Source of the DNA: Flavobacterium hankyongi | Lineage (GTDB): Bacteria > Bacteroidota > Bacteroidia > Flavobacteriales > Flavobacteriaceae | Assembly: GCF_036840915.1 (NCBI RefSeq) | Contig: NZ_CP085725.1 | Coordinates: forward strand, 2,170,001-2,234,000 | Direction: 5' to 3' | Length of the DNA: 64,000 nt | In this document: piece after piece, positions 49,401 to 56,230 of the stretch | Layout of the letters: every line of letters begins with the position of its first letter | How positions within the stretch are numbered: position 1 is the first letter of the stretch | Position numbers and translations under genes: made by a program | Notes under the pieces: generated by a model | What the model saw: only the letters and a program-made list of their open reading frames with translations | Database searches by the model: none | Told to the model about the DNA's origin: nothing

Positions 49401-49774
49401 TTAAAACCATCATGAAATATTGTCGCTGGAATACGTGTGATAGATGATAACCCTGAAATGTTCCAACCAAAACCTGCTAAACCAACCCCTGCTTGACTAT
49501 TATATGATAATCCAATTTTTGGCTCTACACCATTTATCCCCGGAGGAACCATTATTGAGACATTGTACATTGCAGCTCCTGCCAGTGAAACTGACAATTC
49601 TCCTTTTGTTTCACCAACCTCACCTGCTAAGCTAGGGTCTGTAGGATCAGTAGGCTCTTCAGGATCAATGATTATTGGATCATCAGGTAGTCTGTTTGTA
49701 TTCTGTTGCCTATTATTCTGAGCAAATAGTACATTAAATGTTAAAAATAGAAATAGTATATATATTCTTTTCAT
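43478..49774 (-). CDS. SpvB/FG-GAP/Rhs-repeat giant protein with C-terminal papain-like toxin candidate domain
   Basis: A 2098-residue protein. A signal peptide (MKRIYILFLFLTFNVLFAQ) and Pro/Asp linker precede an SpvB-type domain (about 55-130: PGINGVEPKIGLSYNSQAGV, GFGWNISGLSSITR). FG-GAP/VCBS motifs follow at about 360-640 (GDFDGNGTFD, GDFNGDGISD, GDFNGDGKTD, GDFNGDGKLD), then YD repeats (about 1080-1700) and the Rhs core at about 1750-1825 (RGYTGHEHLQGVNLINMNGR, NRYAYVMNNPTRYTDESGE). Beyond DESGE lies a variable 275-residue tail with Cys1967 and Cys1971 (STCAYDCKRS), His2052 (GWTHASLVK) and Asp2074 (IMDPAG), the Cys-His-Asp order of papain/C39-like peptidases. There is no T9SS sorting domain. 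Start 49774 begins the signal peptide; a TTG 9 nt upstream is rejected. Confidence 0.88.
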   Translation of the reverse strand: MKRIYILFLFLTFNVLFAQNNRQQNTNRLPDDPIIIDPEEPTDPTDPSLAGEVGETKGELSVSLAGAAMYNVSIMVPPGINGVEPKIGLSYNSQAGVGLAGFGWNISGLSSITRIPATIFHDGFNDPVDLDSNDRFALDGQRLILTGGTYGAVGSTYTTENFSNLKITLKSANSSFYNIENGSAIQIYSKLTFKVEYPDGSIAYYGNSLDSSTSVISGITSWENPQGLKVNYTYANSTEYLYVASIKYGSKASTTGINEIQFVYKDRINAEQSYTRTILINNNKLLSEIKVLGNNYGFRSYTLNYDITTGYELLRTIQEKSGINSSFLRPIYFTYDISTDNNTIQNIGGRNIYSDRFFRDFDIGDFDGNGTFDAINYWSYNNTLNFVNNFSDSVTLTEQNLSLSGLFVANPEAKFRAINNFEYGVTGVKKSNKSAICAVVMDKIQQKIYFKIFTKNSSGLVLNETKELDETGTDFSSYQYYSASSFWKFGDFNGDGISDFIHYNSQLKKIKFVNLDNRMTTNYVVNLGTLDLEKYREVRYGDFNGDGKTDFIVISSSGDYSKLTLYTLDKTNTSIEKLLEMNIESIYPKNNPPYGRTILQGDFNGDGKLDLWFTKAKQILYYTANTFTMETDNTVMPDDDNTYAITADIDKDNKTDVVIVSKKLTYVSSHTAYACDFGPMSIEYYQQNCPYTYTVDKYSYDVQINTLIRRGKSWRSNQYTYLTGGVEYSNQQPSSLSPIFVDINKNSQKNTLTLCSGSNYLRYLDLSKLYSEKTLVSVERNNKIQNITYKKLSDTNVYTSVTATEDFPNYDMPSVDTYKVVSKISDNSSGTIKTQEFKYYGGVSNLEGLGFLGFKGVSRTNWHSSSSQIISNISKIDISKRGAVIDNFSVLGDINPDFNLTVGTPFISRTQTFYNNEDTVYENPLLSNKVYNLKATLIKNFNGLESTSIETAKKYNVYNSIVEVTTNYKNGATTDKTVVVNNVYSGVSSNPYMVDKLTQSNSLSTVFPSGDTFSTEEQYSYNVNLLTQIKKKGDGTDYITEDNQYDPFGNIKTKTISASGVATRVNSFEYDASGRFLTKKTDIEGFITNYTYNNFGLLLTESFPTLTTTSLKNQYTYDAWGKLISKKDFYNKITTYAYQNTFDGGYSKETTYPSGAYSKITYNLLGLEVRNEVKDINGNLSFVDTNYDIDNKIIYKSQPHNGVANVWNEIQYDAYGRVTQTSNLKSGASPGKVTVYNYPLGTTTVTENDGVKFKTTTKNSLDQIISLTETPGGTINYSYFPNGNLKSTNCNGATILIIQDGWGRKKELNDPSAGNRKYEYNNYGELTKEEVVGKGEIIYNLNGVGKLLTKTIKDASGGVKSLSTYTYDPTNKIIKTIRLDDYANSTFSTNSFQYDSFNNVIEDSEELSGKAKFKKNITYDSFGRKSNTIYTVENSLDNKKSTKSITHTYKNGFEWQLIDNATGLPIWETKTTNPNGQILTASLGNGINITNAYDIYGFPTQNKHDKSSTNIMTLNNTFDPVSGNLTYRSNNMFGSWDETLAYDNADRLTSYKDGLNYQTQSYNNNGTISNNAIGSYAYSNSAKPYQTTSVTPLNQDLAQGYLAYYGARTQNITYNIFKAPEKIDEASKEIIDFEYNAFNNRSAMCYGSLDPNKVLRPYKKYYSADGSMEIRIKTSAPASIELVTYIGGNAYNAPAFVSSDGTTQKTYYFHKDYQGTIVGISDNLGTIVEKRMFDVWGEMIKYQKGITTTIPFDTGTMLSDRGYTGHEHLQGVNLINMNGRIYDFKFHRFLQPDNNIQDPYNTQNYNRYAYVMNNPTRYTDESGETWGAFFGWLAGAIFSTYVHGGQATGNPNPLEWNAGQWGSAVSSAVAPTVFSYASNAATDSVNGYITSYGQPTAAQQEYMNNNPIVNVAESHGYISSRIGSSNNVIISNETNREEFEVLASIDLPKVYQRDKNTGFNSDPSSTCAYDCKRSIDKFYFKKEVYDEAFFNSAENGTNTFFTTRDFLKNEGYNVSKFTRGVNLASLANSIKANQITMIQWIPPTLEGSGWTHASLVKSVERGLQSGQYRIGIMDPAGYRSYIYQNEFNIIKTLLTIWK

Positions 49775-49868
49775 TTGGTTCAATTAAAATTAGGGTTTTC
49801 GTCCAAGTTGGATAGTTTTTTTTAAACTATCTGAGTGATTTTTATAGATTATAATCGTTTAAAAACTA

Positions 49869-50330
49869 TTAGTTTTTAATCTTAACTATTTTGATAGTCT
49901 TCCGATTATTATCACTAAAACTTAAAATCAAATTGTAATATCCTTCTGCATAATTATTAAAAGGAATACTTATAGACTCTTGATTTTTACTTAACAGAAA
50001 GCTCTTTATAAATTGTCCATTTAAAGAATATAAATCTATTTTTTGTAAACTGCTTTGTTGAGAATTAATCCAATTTACATTTAATTCTTCTAAAACAGGG
50101 TTAGGAAAATATTTCACTTGACTTATTAAATTTTCCTGTTCAATTTCTTCCTTAGTAATTATGTTTTCTTCCTTTACTATTGAATCATTTGCCATTTTTG
50201 AAGTAGGACAGTTTACACATAAAGATCGTAGTGTTTGGTTTCCTGCAGAATCATAATTAAATTTTATTTTATGCTGAGCATTTATGGTTTCACTCAAAAA
50301 GAGCAAAAAAAGAAGTAAAGTAATTCTCAT
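49869..50330 (-). CDS. small YD-repeat protein with T9SS type A sorting domain
   Basis: A 153-residue protein and the first gene of the island operon. The signal peptide MRITLLLFLLFLSETINAQ is followed directly by HKIKFNYDSAGNQTLR, a single YD (Rhs-type) repeat, then a CVNC motif, a Glu/Lys-rich linker of about 35 residues, and a T9SS type A domain (VKYFPNPVLEELNVNW, ending KTIKIVKIKN). It is far too small to be an Rhs protein itself. It may provide the sorting signal the adjacent Rhs protein lacks (inference). The 94-bp gap to the Rhs gene contains a hairpin GATAGTTT / AAACTATC (49811-49831) without a T tract. Confidence 0.8.
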   Translation of the reverse strand: MRITLLLFLLFLSETINAQHKIKFNYDSAGNQTLRSLCVNCPTSKMANDSIVKEENIITKEEIEQENLISQVKYFPNPVLEELNVNWINSQQSSLQKIDLYSLNGQFIKSFLLSKNQESISIPFNNYAEGYYNLILSFSDNNRKTIKIVKIKN

Positions 50331-50523
50331 TAAATTTGATTTTAAAATTTGGCGCGAAATTACTTGTAAAAACTAATATAAAACAACACCAAGATTTAGT
50401 TAATTTTTATCAAATAAATTATAGAAAGCATAGTTAAGTTTCCCGAAGATTATAGTTAAAGAGTTTTTGGTTCATAAAAGCAGTAAAAGACACACTTTTC
50501 AAAATGATTAAAAACCTTTTAAA

Positions 50524-50583
50524 AATAAAAAAAGCCCAATCTTTCGATTGAGCTTAGTGCGGGTGATAGGACTCGAACCTACA
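50524..50583 (-). repeat. right direct repeat: 3' end of intact tRNA-Leu with terminator (att-like)
   Basis: Identical over 60 bp to 38814-38873, same orientation. It covers the last 26 nt of the intact tRNA-Leu and its downstream terminator. The 227-bp stretch between this tRNA and the first island gene (50331-50557) is otherwise AT-rich with no clear gene. Confidence 0.85.
50534..50553 (-). terminator. intrinsic terminator of tRNA-Leu
   Basis: On the minus strand GCTCAATC, loop GAAA (a GNRA loop), GATTGGGC, then a run of T. An identical copy is at 38824-38843. Confidence 0.85.
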
Positions 50584-50639
50584 CGCCTTGCGGCACCAGA
50601 TCCTAAGTCTGGCACGTCTACCAATTTCGCCACACCCGC
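50558..50639 (-). tRNA. tRNA-Leu (anticodon UAG)
   Basis: An 82-nt gene on the minus strand. Acceptor GCGGGTG (50639-50633) pairs with CACCCGC (50565-50559), with discriminator A at 50558. The anticodon arm CCAGA-CTTAGGA-TCTGG gives anticodon TAG. A long variable arm (class II), as expected for leucine, and a T-arm with GGTTCGAGTCC are present. CCA is not encoded. The 3' 26 nt are duplicated at 38848-38873. Confidence 0.95.
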
Positions 50640-50676
50640 AGGGTTTAGAAACAGTAATTGTTTCAATAAGTGGGTG

Positions 50677-50706
50677 CAAATATACACATTATTTTTAAAT
50701 TCCAAA
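50677..50706 (-). promoter_or_regulatory. tRNA-Leu promoter
   Basis: On the minus strand TTTG (50706-50703), 18-nt spacer, TATATTTG (50684-50677): both elements match the flavobacterial consensus exactly. The start would be about 34 nt before the mature tRNA. Confidence 0.75.
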
Positions 50707-50820
50707 TCCCAAAGCAGAAATTCCAAGAAAAAAATAAATACAGATTAAAATTTAGAATTTGGAATTAAGAAATTGGTCTTTCAATTCCCTATCTTTGAAA
50801 ATCTTTATCAAAAAAACACA

Positions 50821-52209
50821 ATGGAAAATATTAAACAATACGTTCAAGAAAATAAAGAACGTTTTTTAAATGAATTGATTGATTTATTAAAAATACCTTC
50901 AGTAAGTGCCGACAGTGCTTACGCTCAAGACGTAATTGATACAGCAAATGCGGTAAAAGCAAGTTTAGAAAAAGCAGGATGTGATGTTGTTGAACTTTGC
51001 GAAACTCCAGGCTATCCAATTGTTTATGGAGAAAAAATAATTGACAAAAACTTACCAACTGTCCTAGTATATGGTCATTACGATGTTCAACCGGCTGACC
51101 CAATTGAACTTTGGGACTCACCTCCTTTTGAACCAGTAATCAAGAAAACAGATGTACACCCTGAAGGTGCTATTTTTGCTCGTGGAGCTTGCGATGATAA
51201 AGGTCAAATGTACATGCACGTAAAGGCATTTGAGTACATGATTAAAAACAATTGCTTGCCTTGTAATGTTAAATTCATGATTGAAGGTGAGGAAGAAGTT
51301 GGATCTAAAAGTTTAGGCTGGTTCGTAGAAAGAAACCAAGATAAATTAGCCAATGATGTGATTTTAATTTCAGATACTGGAATGATCTCTAATCAGCAGC
51401 CATCAATCACAACAGGTTTACGTGGTTTAAGCTATGTAGAAGTTGAAGTTACTGGTCCAAACCGTGATTTACACTCAGGATTGTATGGTGGTGCAGTTGC
51501 TAATCCAATTAACATATTGACTAAAATGATTGCATCTTTACATGATGAAAACAATCACATTACAATACCTGGTTTTTATGATAAAGTAGAAGAACTTTCT
51601 ACTGAAGAAAGAGCTCAAATGGCAAAAAGACCTTTTAGCCAAGATGCGTATAACAAAGCTCTTGATATAGCTACAGAATATGGCGAAACAGGATACACAA
51701 CAAATGAAAGGAACTCTATAAGACCAACTCTTGATGTTAACGGTATTTGGGGCGGATATACAGGTGAAGGTGCAAAAACTGTTATTGCAAGTAAAGCCTA
51801 TGCAAAAATTTCGATGCGTTTAGTTCCTAACCAAGACTGGGAAGAAATTACAGAATTATTTAAAAAACACTTTGAAAGCATTGCACCTAAAGCAGTAAAA
51901 GTAAAAGTTAGTCCACATCATGGAGGACAAGGCTATGTAACCCCTATTGATGGGATTGGTTATCAAGCTGCTGCAAAAGCTTACCACGATTCATTTGGTG
52001 TAGAACCAATTCCGGTACGTTCTGGAGGAAGTATTCCAATTGTTGCTTTATTTGAAAAAGAATTAAAATCTAAAACCATCATGATGGGATTTGGACTGGA
52101 TAGTGATGCAATTCACTCACCAAATGAACACTATGGTATTTTTAACTACTTAAAGGGAATTGAAACTATTCCTTTATTCTACAAATACTTCACTGAAATG
52201 AATAAATAA
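50821..52209 (+). CDS. M20-family dipeptidase
   Basis: A 462-residue zinc-dependent peptidase of the ArgE/DapE/carnosinase-like M20 family. Metal-binding segments are VLVYGHYDVQPADPIELWDSPPFEP, ARGACDDKGQMYMHVKA (bridging Asp) and MIEGEEEVGSKSL (catalytic Glu). GPNRDLHSGLYGGAV marks the dimerisation domain, and DAIHSPNEHYGIFNY carries the last His ligand. No signal peptide, so cytoplasmic. The start at 50821 fits the family N-terminus; an upstream in-frame TTG is rejected. An exact -7 element TATCTTTG is at 50790-50797. It flanks the island and the tRNA on the right. Confidence 0.93.
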   Translation: MENIKQYVQENKERFLNELIDLLKIPSVSADSAYAQDVIDTANAVKASLEKAGCDVVELCETPGYPIVYGEKIIDKNLPTVLVYGHYDVQPADPIELWDSPPFEPVIKKTDVHPEGAIFARGACDDKGQMYMHVKAFEYMIKNNCLPCNVKFMIEGEEEVGSKSLGWFVERNQDKLANDVILISDTGMISNQQPSITTGLRGLSYVEVEVTGPNRDLHSGLYGGAVANPINILTKMIASLHDENNHITIPGFYDKVEELSTEERAQMAKRPFSQDAYNKALDIATEYGETGYTTNERNSIRPTLDVNGIWGGYTGEGAKTVIASKAYAKISMRLVPNQDWEEITELFKKHFESIAPKAVKVKVSPHHGGQGYVTPIDGIGYQAAAKAYHDSFGVEPIPVRSGGSIPIVALFEKELKSKTIMMGFGLDSDAIHSPNEHYGIFNYLKGIETIPLFYKYFTEMNK

Positions 52210-52215
52210 AATTCG

Positions 52216-52767
52216 GTGAGTAAGAAAAAATTTATTTCAGAAGTACTAAAATCTACAGGAACTATAGGCGCTTTGTCGCCTAGTTCCTCTTTTTTGGCAA
52301 AAAAAATGCTGGAACCCATCGATTTTAGTAAAACAGAATGCATTGTAGAATTTGGACCAGGAACAGGTGTTTTTACCAAAAAACTACTTGAAAATATGCG
52401 TCCTGATGCTAAACTTTTAGCATTTGAAATCAACCCAACATTTATTGAAGAGCTGAAACTAATCAAAGACAATAGACTGGTCTTAATTAATGATAGTGCC
52501 GAAAAAATAAAAGGTTATTTAAAAGAAAACGGATTTACTTCAGCTAATTACATCGTTTCATCGTTGCCATTTGCCATGATTCCAGATGAAGTTGTAGATT
52601 CTATTTTAACCAATTCTGACAATGCCCTTTCAGAAGGCGGAAAATATATTCAATTCCAATATTCATTAAATGCAAAAAAGAAATTAGAAGGATATTTTAG
52701 TGAAATTAGTATCAATTTTACGCTTTTGAACTTACCTCCAGCCTTCGTTTACATCTGTTCAAAATAA
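52216..52767 (+). CDS. SAM-dependent methyltransferase (phospholipid N-methyltransferase/KsgA-like)
   Basis: A 183-residue class I methyltransferase. Motif I is ECIVEFGPGTGVFTKKLL, the acidic loop AFEINPTFIEEL and motif IV-like IVSSLPFAMIPDEVV follow. The N-terminus FISEVLKSTGTIGALSPSSSFLAKKML is characteristic of bacterial phospholipid N-methyltransferase-like proteins rather than of rRNA dimethylases. The start is GTG at 52216, 6 bp after the dipeptidase stop, so it is probably in the same operon. Exact substrate unknown. Confidence 0.85.
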   Translation: MSKKKFISEVLKSTGTIGALSPSSSFLAKKMLEPIDFSKTECIVEFGPGTGVFTKKLLENMRPDAKLLAFEINPTFIEELKLIKDNRLVLINDSAEKIKGYLKENGFTSANYIVSSLPFAMIPDEVVDSILTNSDNALSEGGKYIQFQYSLNAKKKLEGYFSEISINFTLLNLPPAFVYICSK

Positions 52768-52780
52768 AATAAAAACAGTT

Positions 52781-52810
52781 CTTGTCTTTTAATCAATTTT
52801 TTTAAGTTTG
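52781..52810 (+). promoter_or_regulatory. predicted promoter of the flavin oxidoreductase gene
   Basis: CTTG (52781-52784), 18-nt spacer, TAAGTTTG (52803-52810). The -7 element is exact and the -33 element retains the TTG core. The ATG follows 21 nt later. Confidence 0.6.
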
Positions 52811-52830
52811 CTCCACCAAACAAACACAAA

Positions 52831-54399
52831 ATGAAAAAGACAATTTGTATTGCCGGAGGAGGAATTTCTGGTCTTTACAGCGCACTTCAACTTAGCGATT
52901 TAGATTACAATGTAATTGTTCTTGAAGCCTCAGAAAATCATTGGGGCGGAAGGATAGAAACCACTGTTTTAGAAAATTTTATTACAGAATGGGGTCCTAT
53001 GCGTTTTGAAACTAAATTGCAACCCAAGTTTGGCAAATTAATTGACGATTTAAAAATTGAGCTTCTTCCTTTTAATGGACCACAAGCCAATCCTTCACAA
53101 TTCCCTCAGTATGATCTACCGTTACAAGAACAGAATCTTAACGCTTTAGACTTATTGCGTAAAGGCATTTTACTTATGATGGGTAAAAACCCAAACAATC
53201 CACTAGATTTTGGCTGTCAAAACTGGATTGATAGTTTAACTGAAGAAGATTTTAGAATCATGCGTAAGGAATCTAAACTGAATGGAAAATTTATGTGGAA
53301 GATGGGATTCTGGAATGCTTTGAGTGAAGATGGTATTTTGTCTCATCAGGCTTTGATGAAAATACGTGATACTGGGACATTTTATCACATGATTCCAGAC
53401 AATTTAAATGCAATTGAATGGGTTATTTGGTGGTTGAGAGCTTTTAAAACAGATGGGCAAATTTTGGCTACCATCAAAAAAGGTACAGACGAAATTACCA
53501 AACAGATGCTCTTAAAACTTCAGCAAAGAAAAAACGTGACACTTATAAATGGTGCCAAATTAGTTTCTTTCAAAAACAACGAGAAAAAACTTGTTGAAGC
53601 AACTTATACTAAAAAAGAAGAAAAATTAACTCTAGCTGCTGATCATTTATTATTGGCAATGCCTCAATATCCATTAAAAAAACTATATCATTCTTTGCCA
53701 GAAGAGATACGAGAACAGTTGGACAGTGTAAATGGTTTTGCGATGACTAAAGTCTTCTTTATACTAGACAAACCTTGGTGGGAATACAACCAATCACCGC
53801 AGGCGAGAGCCAATAGAATGCCTACACGCGAAATTCATTACTTCCGTCGCGCAAAAACCAACGATTTTGATGGCTATGGAATGATTTTATTGTATACAGA
53901 CAAGCCTGCTACCGAATTTTGGAACTACTACATAGAAAACCGAAACAAACATGAGTTTGCTGAAGTAAATAACAACGATGAAATCAAACAACAGTTTGCA
54001 AATTTCATGTCAAAAGACGTATATCGTTCGCTTCAAGGCAACGAAGCCATGTCAACTACAGGTCTACAACTTACAAAAGAAGCCTTGTTGAAATATGCAA
54101 ACATGAGCTTAAACGAAATTAAAGAAGATATTGAGAAATCTATTGTGTCCTATGGAATTCGTGACTGGTCGTGTGCCCCTTATGGCGCTGGAAATCATTG
54201 TTGGAGACCAGGAGTAAAATCATGGGAAATCCAAGAGCAATTTAAAGCCTTTGCATTAGACAATTCTGATGTAAAAAACATTCATATTATTGGCGAGGCC
54301 TATTCGGATTACACAGGTTTTATTGAAGGCGCAATCAATTCATCCGATTGGGCACTTGAAGAAATAACTGGGAAAAAGATGACGATTAATTTCAATTAA
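52831..54399 (+). CDS. FAD-dependent flavin amine oxidase-like protein
   Basis: A 522-residue flavoprotein. The N-terminal Rossmann motif CIAGGGISGLYSALQL is followed by VIVLEASENHWGGRIET, the amine-oxidase type E-A-x-x-x-x-GGR motif, and EWGPMRFE. The C-terminal FAD block is IHIIGEAYSDYTGFIEGAINSSDWALEEI. NAD(P)-binding/monoamine oxidase (PF01593) fold. No signal peptide. The substrate cannot be inferred; amino acids, amines or carotenoid-like substrates are all possible. Single-gene unit. Confidence 0.88.
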   Translation: MKKTICIAGGGISGLYSALQLSDLDYNVIVLEASENHWGGRIETTVLENFITEWGPMRFETKLQPKFGKLIDDLKIELLPFNGPQANPSQFPQYDLPLQEQNLNALDLLRKGILLMMGKNPNNPLDFGCQNWIDSLTEEDFRIMRKESKLNGKFMWKMGFWNALSEDGILSHQALMKIRDTGTFYHMIPDNLNAIEWVIWWLRAFKTDGQILATIKKGTDEITKQMLLKLQQRKNVTLINGAKLVSFKNNEKKLVEATYTKKEEKLTLAADHLLLAMPQYPLKKLYHSLPEEIREQLDSVNGFAMTKVFFILDKPWWEYNQSPQARANRMPTREIHYFRRAKTNDFDGYGMILLYTDKPATEFWNYYIENRNKHEFAEVNNNDEIKQQFANFMSKDVYRSLQGNEAMSTTGLQLTKEALLKYANMSLNEIKEDIEKSIVSYGIRDWSCAPYGAGNHCWRPGVKSWEIQEQFKAFALDNSDVKNIHIIGEAYSDYTGFIEGAINSSDWALEEITGKKMTINFN

Positions 54400-54489
54400 T
54401 ACTTATAATTTAAAATAAATCAACGTTTTAACTAAAAATTACTTTTTTGGTCTTAAATTTGTATATCATCAATCAAATCAAAATCAATC

Positions 54490-55590
54490 ATGTTAAAACG
54501 TTTTTTTATTCTGTGCTCTGGCGCAGATAGGGAGTTACTAGACTCTTGCAGTGAAGGCGAACAAACCAAATATGTAGGTATTGGAGCCACTGTTTTTTTT
54601 ACCGCAGTAATGGCTTTTTTAGCGAGTGCTTATGCCTTGTTTACTGTATTTGACAATCCTTATTATGCTATTGCATTTGGGACAGTTTGGGCATTTCTTA
54701 TTTTTAATCTGGATCGCTTTATTGTATCTACCATTAGAAAAAGAGATAATCTTTTAGCAGAACTAGCACAAGCTTCACCCCGAATTATTTTAGCAATGAT
54801 TATTGCAATTGTAATATCAAAACCTTTAGAAATTAAAATATTTGAAAAAGAAATTAATACTGTTCTTTTAAAAGAAAAGAATACCATGGCTATTGCTAAT
54901 AAAAATCAGGTGACCAATTTTTTTAAAAGTGATGTAAGCAAAAATCAATCAGAGATTGACAGTATTAAATCGAATATTAAAGCTAAAGAAAAAGAAGTTG
55001 CCTATTTATATCAATCGTACATTACAGAAGCCGAAGGTAGTGCAGGAACTAAAAAAATGGGTAAAGGACCTATTTACAAAGAGAAAAGAGAAGCACATGA
55101 TTTAGCTTTACGCCAACTGGATTCACTAAAAACAAATTCTGCCAAAACCATTGCAGATAAAGAAGCTAGAGCAAAAACTTTACAAGCCGATTTAGACAAA
55201 AAAGTATCCGATTCTAAACCAATCATAGATAATTTTGATGGGTTAATGGCAAGAATTAATGCCTTGGGGAAATTGCCATTATTACCTTCTCTTTTTATCA
55301 TGTTGCTATTTTTAGCTATCGAAACCTCTCCTATTATTGCTAAAATGTTATCTCCTAAAGGAGAATACGATTTTAAACTAGAAGATAATGAAACTGCATT
55401 GAAAACTCATATTGAGCAAAACAACTTTCAACGTGCTTTACAAAAAGACACAGACGCCATGATTTATGACAAAGTGTATGAAGATATAAGGTCAGATAAA
55501 GAACTGTATGATTACAAGAAAAAATCTGCTATTGAAATTCTAAAATTGCAATCTGACAGTTACGTGACCAAGCAAAAAAGTGTCATGTAA
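54490..55590 (+). CDS. DUF4407 family membrane protein
   Basis: A 366-residue protein with two N-terminal helices (YVGIGATVFFTAVMAFLASAYALF; AIAFGTVWAFLIFNLDRFIVS), a third at about 95-110, a long Lys/Glu-rich coiled coil at about 130-245, and a fourth hydrophobic segment (LPSLFIMLLFLAIETSPIIAKML), then a charged C-terminal helix. This is the DUF4407 layout; LIFNLDRFIVSTIRK is the family signature. Function unknown. An exact -7 element TAAATTTG (54454-54461) precedes it. Confidence 0.88.
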   Translation: MLKRFFILCSGADRELLDSCSEGEQTKYVGIGATVFFTAVMAFLASAYALFTVFDNPYYAIAFGTVWAFLIFNLDRFIVSTIRKRDNLLAELAQASPRIILAMIIAIVISKPLEIKIFEKEINTVLLKEKNTMAIANKNQVTNFFKSDVSKNQSEIDSIKSNIKAKEKEVAYLYQSYITEAEGSAGTKKMGKGPIYKEKREAHDLALRQLDSLKTNSAKTIADKEARAKTLQADLDKKVSDSKPIIDNFDGLMARINALGKLPLLPSLFIMLLFLAIETSPIIAKMLSPKGEYDFKLEDNETALKTHIEQNNFQRALQKDTDAMIYDKVYEDIRSDKELYDYKKKSAIEILKLQSDSYVTKQKSVM

Positions 55591-55602
55591 CTAAAAACAA
55601 AA

Positions 55603-55628
55603 AAGCATTAGATAATCTAATGCCTTTT
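55603..55628. terminator. intrinsic terminator after the DUF4407 gene
   Basis: GCATTAGA, loop TAA, TCTAATGC, with A/T flanks, so it can work for both the DUF4407 gene and the convergent LprI-like gene. Confidence 0.85.
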
Positions 55629-55646
55629 TATATTCTAAATCTCTTT

Positions 55647-56207
55647 TTAATTTTCTTCTTTTTCAACAATAGAATTATAGTAAGAAAATATTTCTTCGAC
55701 TCTAATCTTTATCAAATCAAAAGAATTTCCAATTGCTATATGTGATTGAATTGACCCTCCTGAGTTGTATTTCTCGTTCTCCATCAATTCAATAAACATT
55801 TCATCTTTTTCTTTGAATCTTAACCATTCTTTTTGAGATTCTGCAAATATCGGCTTATCTTTTTCATCAAGTTTTTGAAGCATTTTTTGATAATACCTTT
55901 CCAATAACATTTGATAGCCATCCCTCATTTCCAAAACAGAATTATTCATCGCTTCTGTTGAAGAATCAAAATCTTGATTTTTTCTGTTCTTACAATTTAA
56001 TCTGAAGGTATCAATTGCAAATATTACTTCTTCTGATGTCAAATATTCTTTATTTAACTTTTTTTGAAAGATTATAACTTCTTTATTAACCTCCTCTGTA
56101 ATATTTATTTTTGACATATTTTTTACAGAAATCTCTTTTTCATTTTTATTGGTACAACCATAAAAATGAGAAAAAATAAAAAGGGCAAAAAAGAGAGGCT
56201 TGCTCAT
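55647..56207 (-). CDS. LprI-like (DUF1311) lipoprotein
   Basis: A 186-residue probable lipoprotein: MSKPLFFALFIFSHFYGC ends in a lipobox Cys18. The mature part matches the lysozyme-inhibitor LprI/DUF1311 pattern with AMNNSVLEMRDGYQMLLERYYQKMLQKL, then KPIFAESQKEWLRFKEKDEMF, although the paired cysteines usual in that family are mostly missing. It is downstream of the PH/SHOCT gene at 23 bp, likely cotranscribed. Lysozyme inhibition is a family label, not shown here. Confidence 0.75.
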   Translation of the reverse strand: MSKPLFFALFIFSHFYGCTNKNEKEISVKNMSKINITEEVNKEVIIFQKKLNKEYLTSEEVIFAIDTFRLNCKNRKNQDFDSSTEAMNNSVLEMRDGYQMLLERYYQKMLQKLDEKDKPIFAESQKEWLRFKEKDEMFIELMENEKYNSGGSIQSHIAIGNSFDLIKIRVEEIFSYYNSIVEKEEN

Positions 56208-56230
56208 TTAAAAAAAGTTTTATTGCAGAA

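Larger units (their letters stand above)
38814..50583. mobile_element. tRNA-Leu-associated genomic island carrying a T9SS/Rhs toxin locus
   Basis: Two 60-bp exact direct repeats (38814-38873 and 50524-50583), consisting of the 3' end of tRNA-Leu plus its terminator, enclose about 11.65 kb. The intact tRNA is at the right and the displaced 3' fragment at the left. As the tRNA reads leftward, the insert lies downstream of its 3' end, the standard result of tyrosine-integrase insertion into a tRNA gene. All four cargo genes read leftward. No integrase, excisionase or transposase is visible, so the element is decayed or relies on a helper. Confidence 0.75.

Noticed and set aside
43478..49774. Rhs protein as a type VI secretion effector
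   Set aside because: It has a Sec signal peptide and SpvB/FG-GAP N-terminus, lacks a PAAR domain, and sits in an operon with T9SS sorting-domain proteins.
38874..50523. Integrase, recombinase or transposase inside the island
   Set aside because: All coding space is taken by four secreted-protein genes; no tyrosine or serine recombinase or DDE motif is seen in the frames given.
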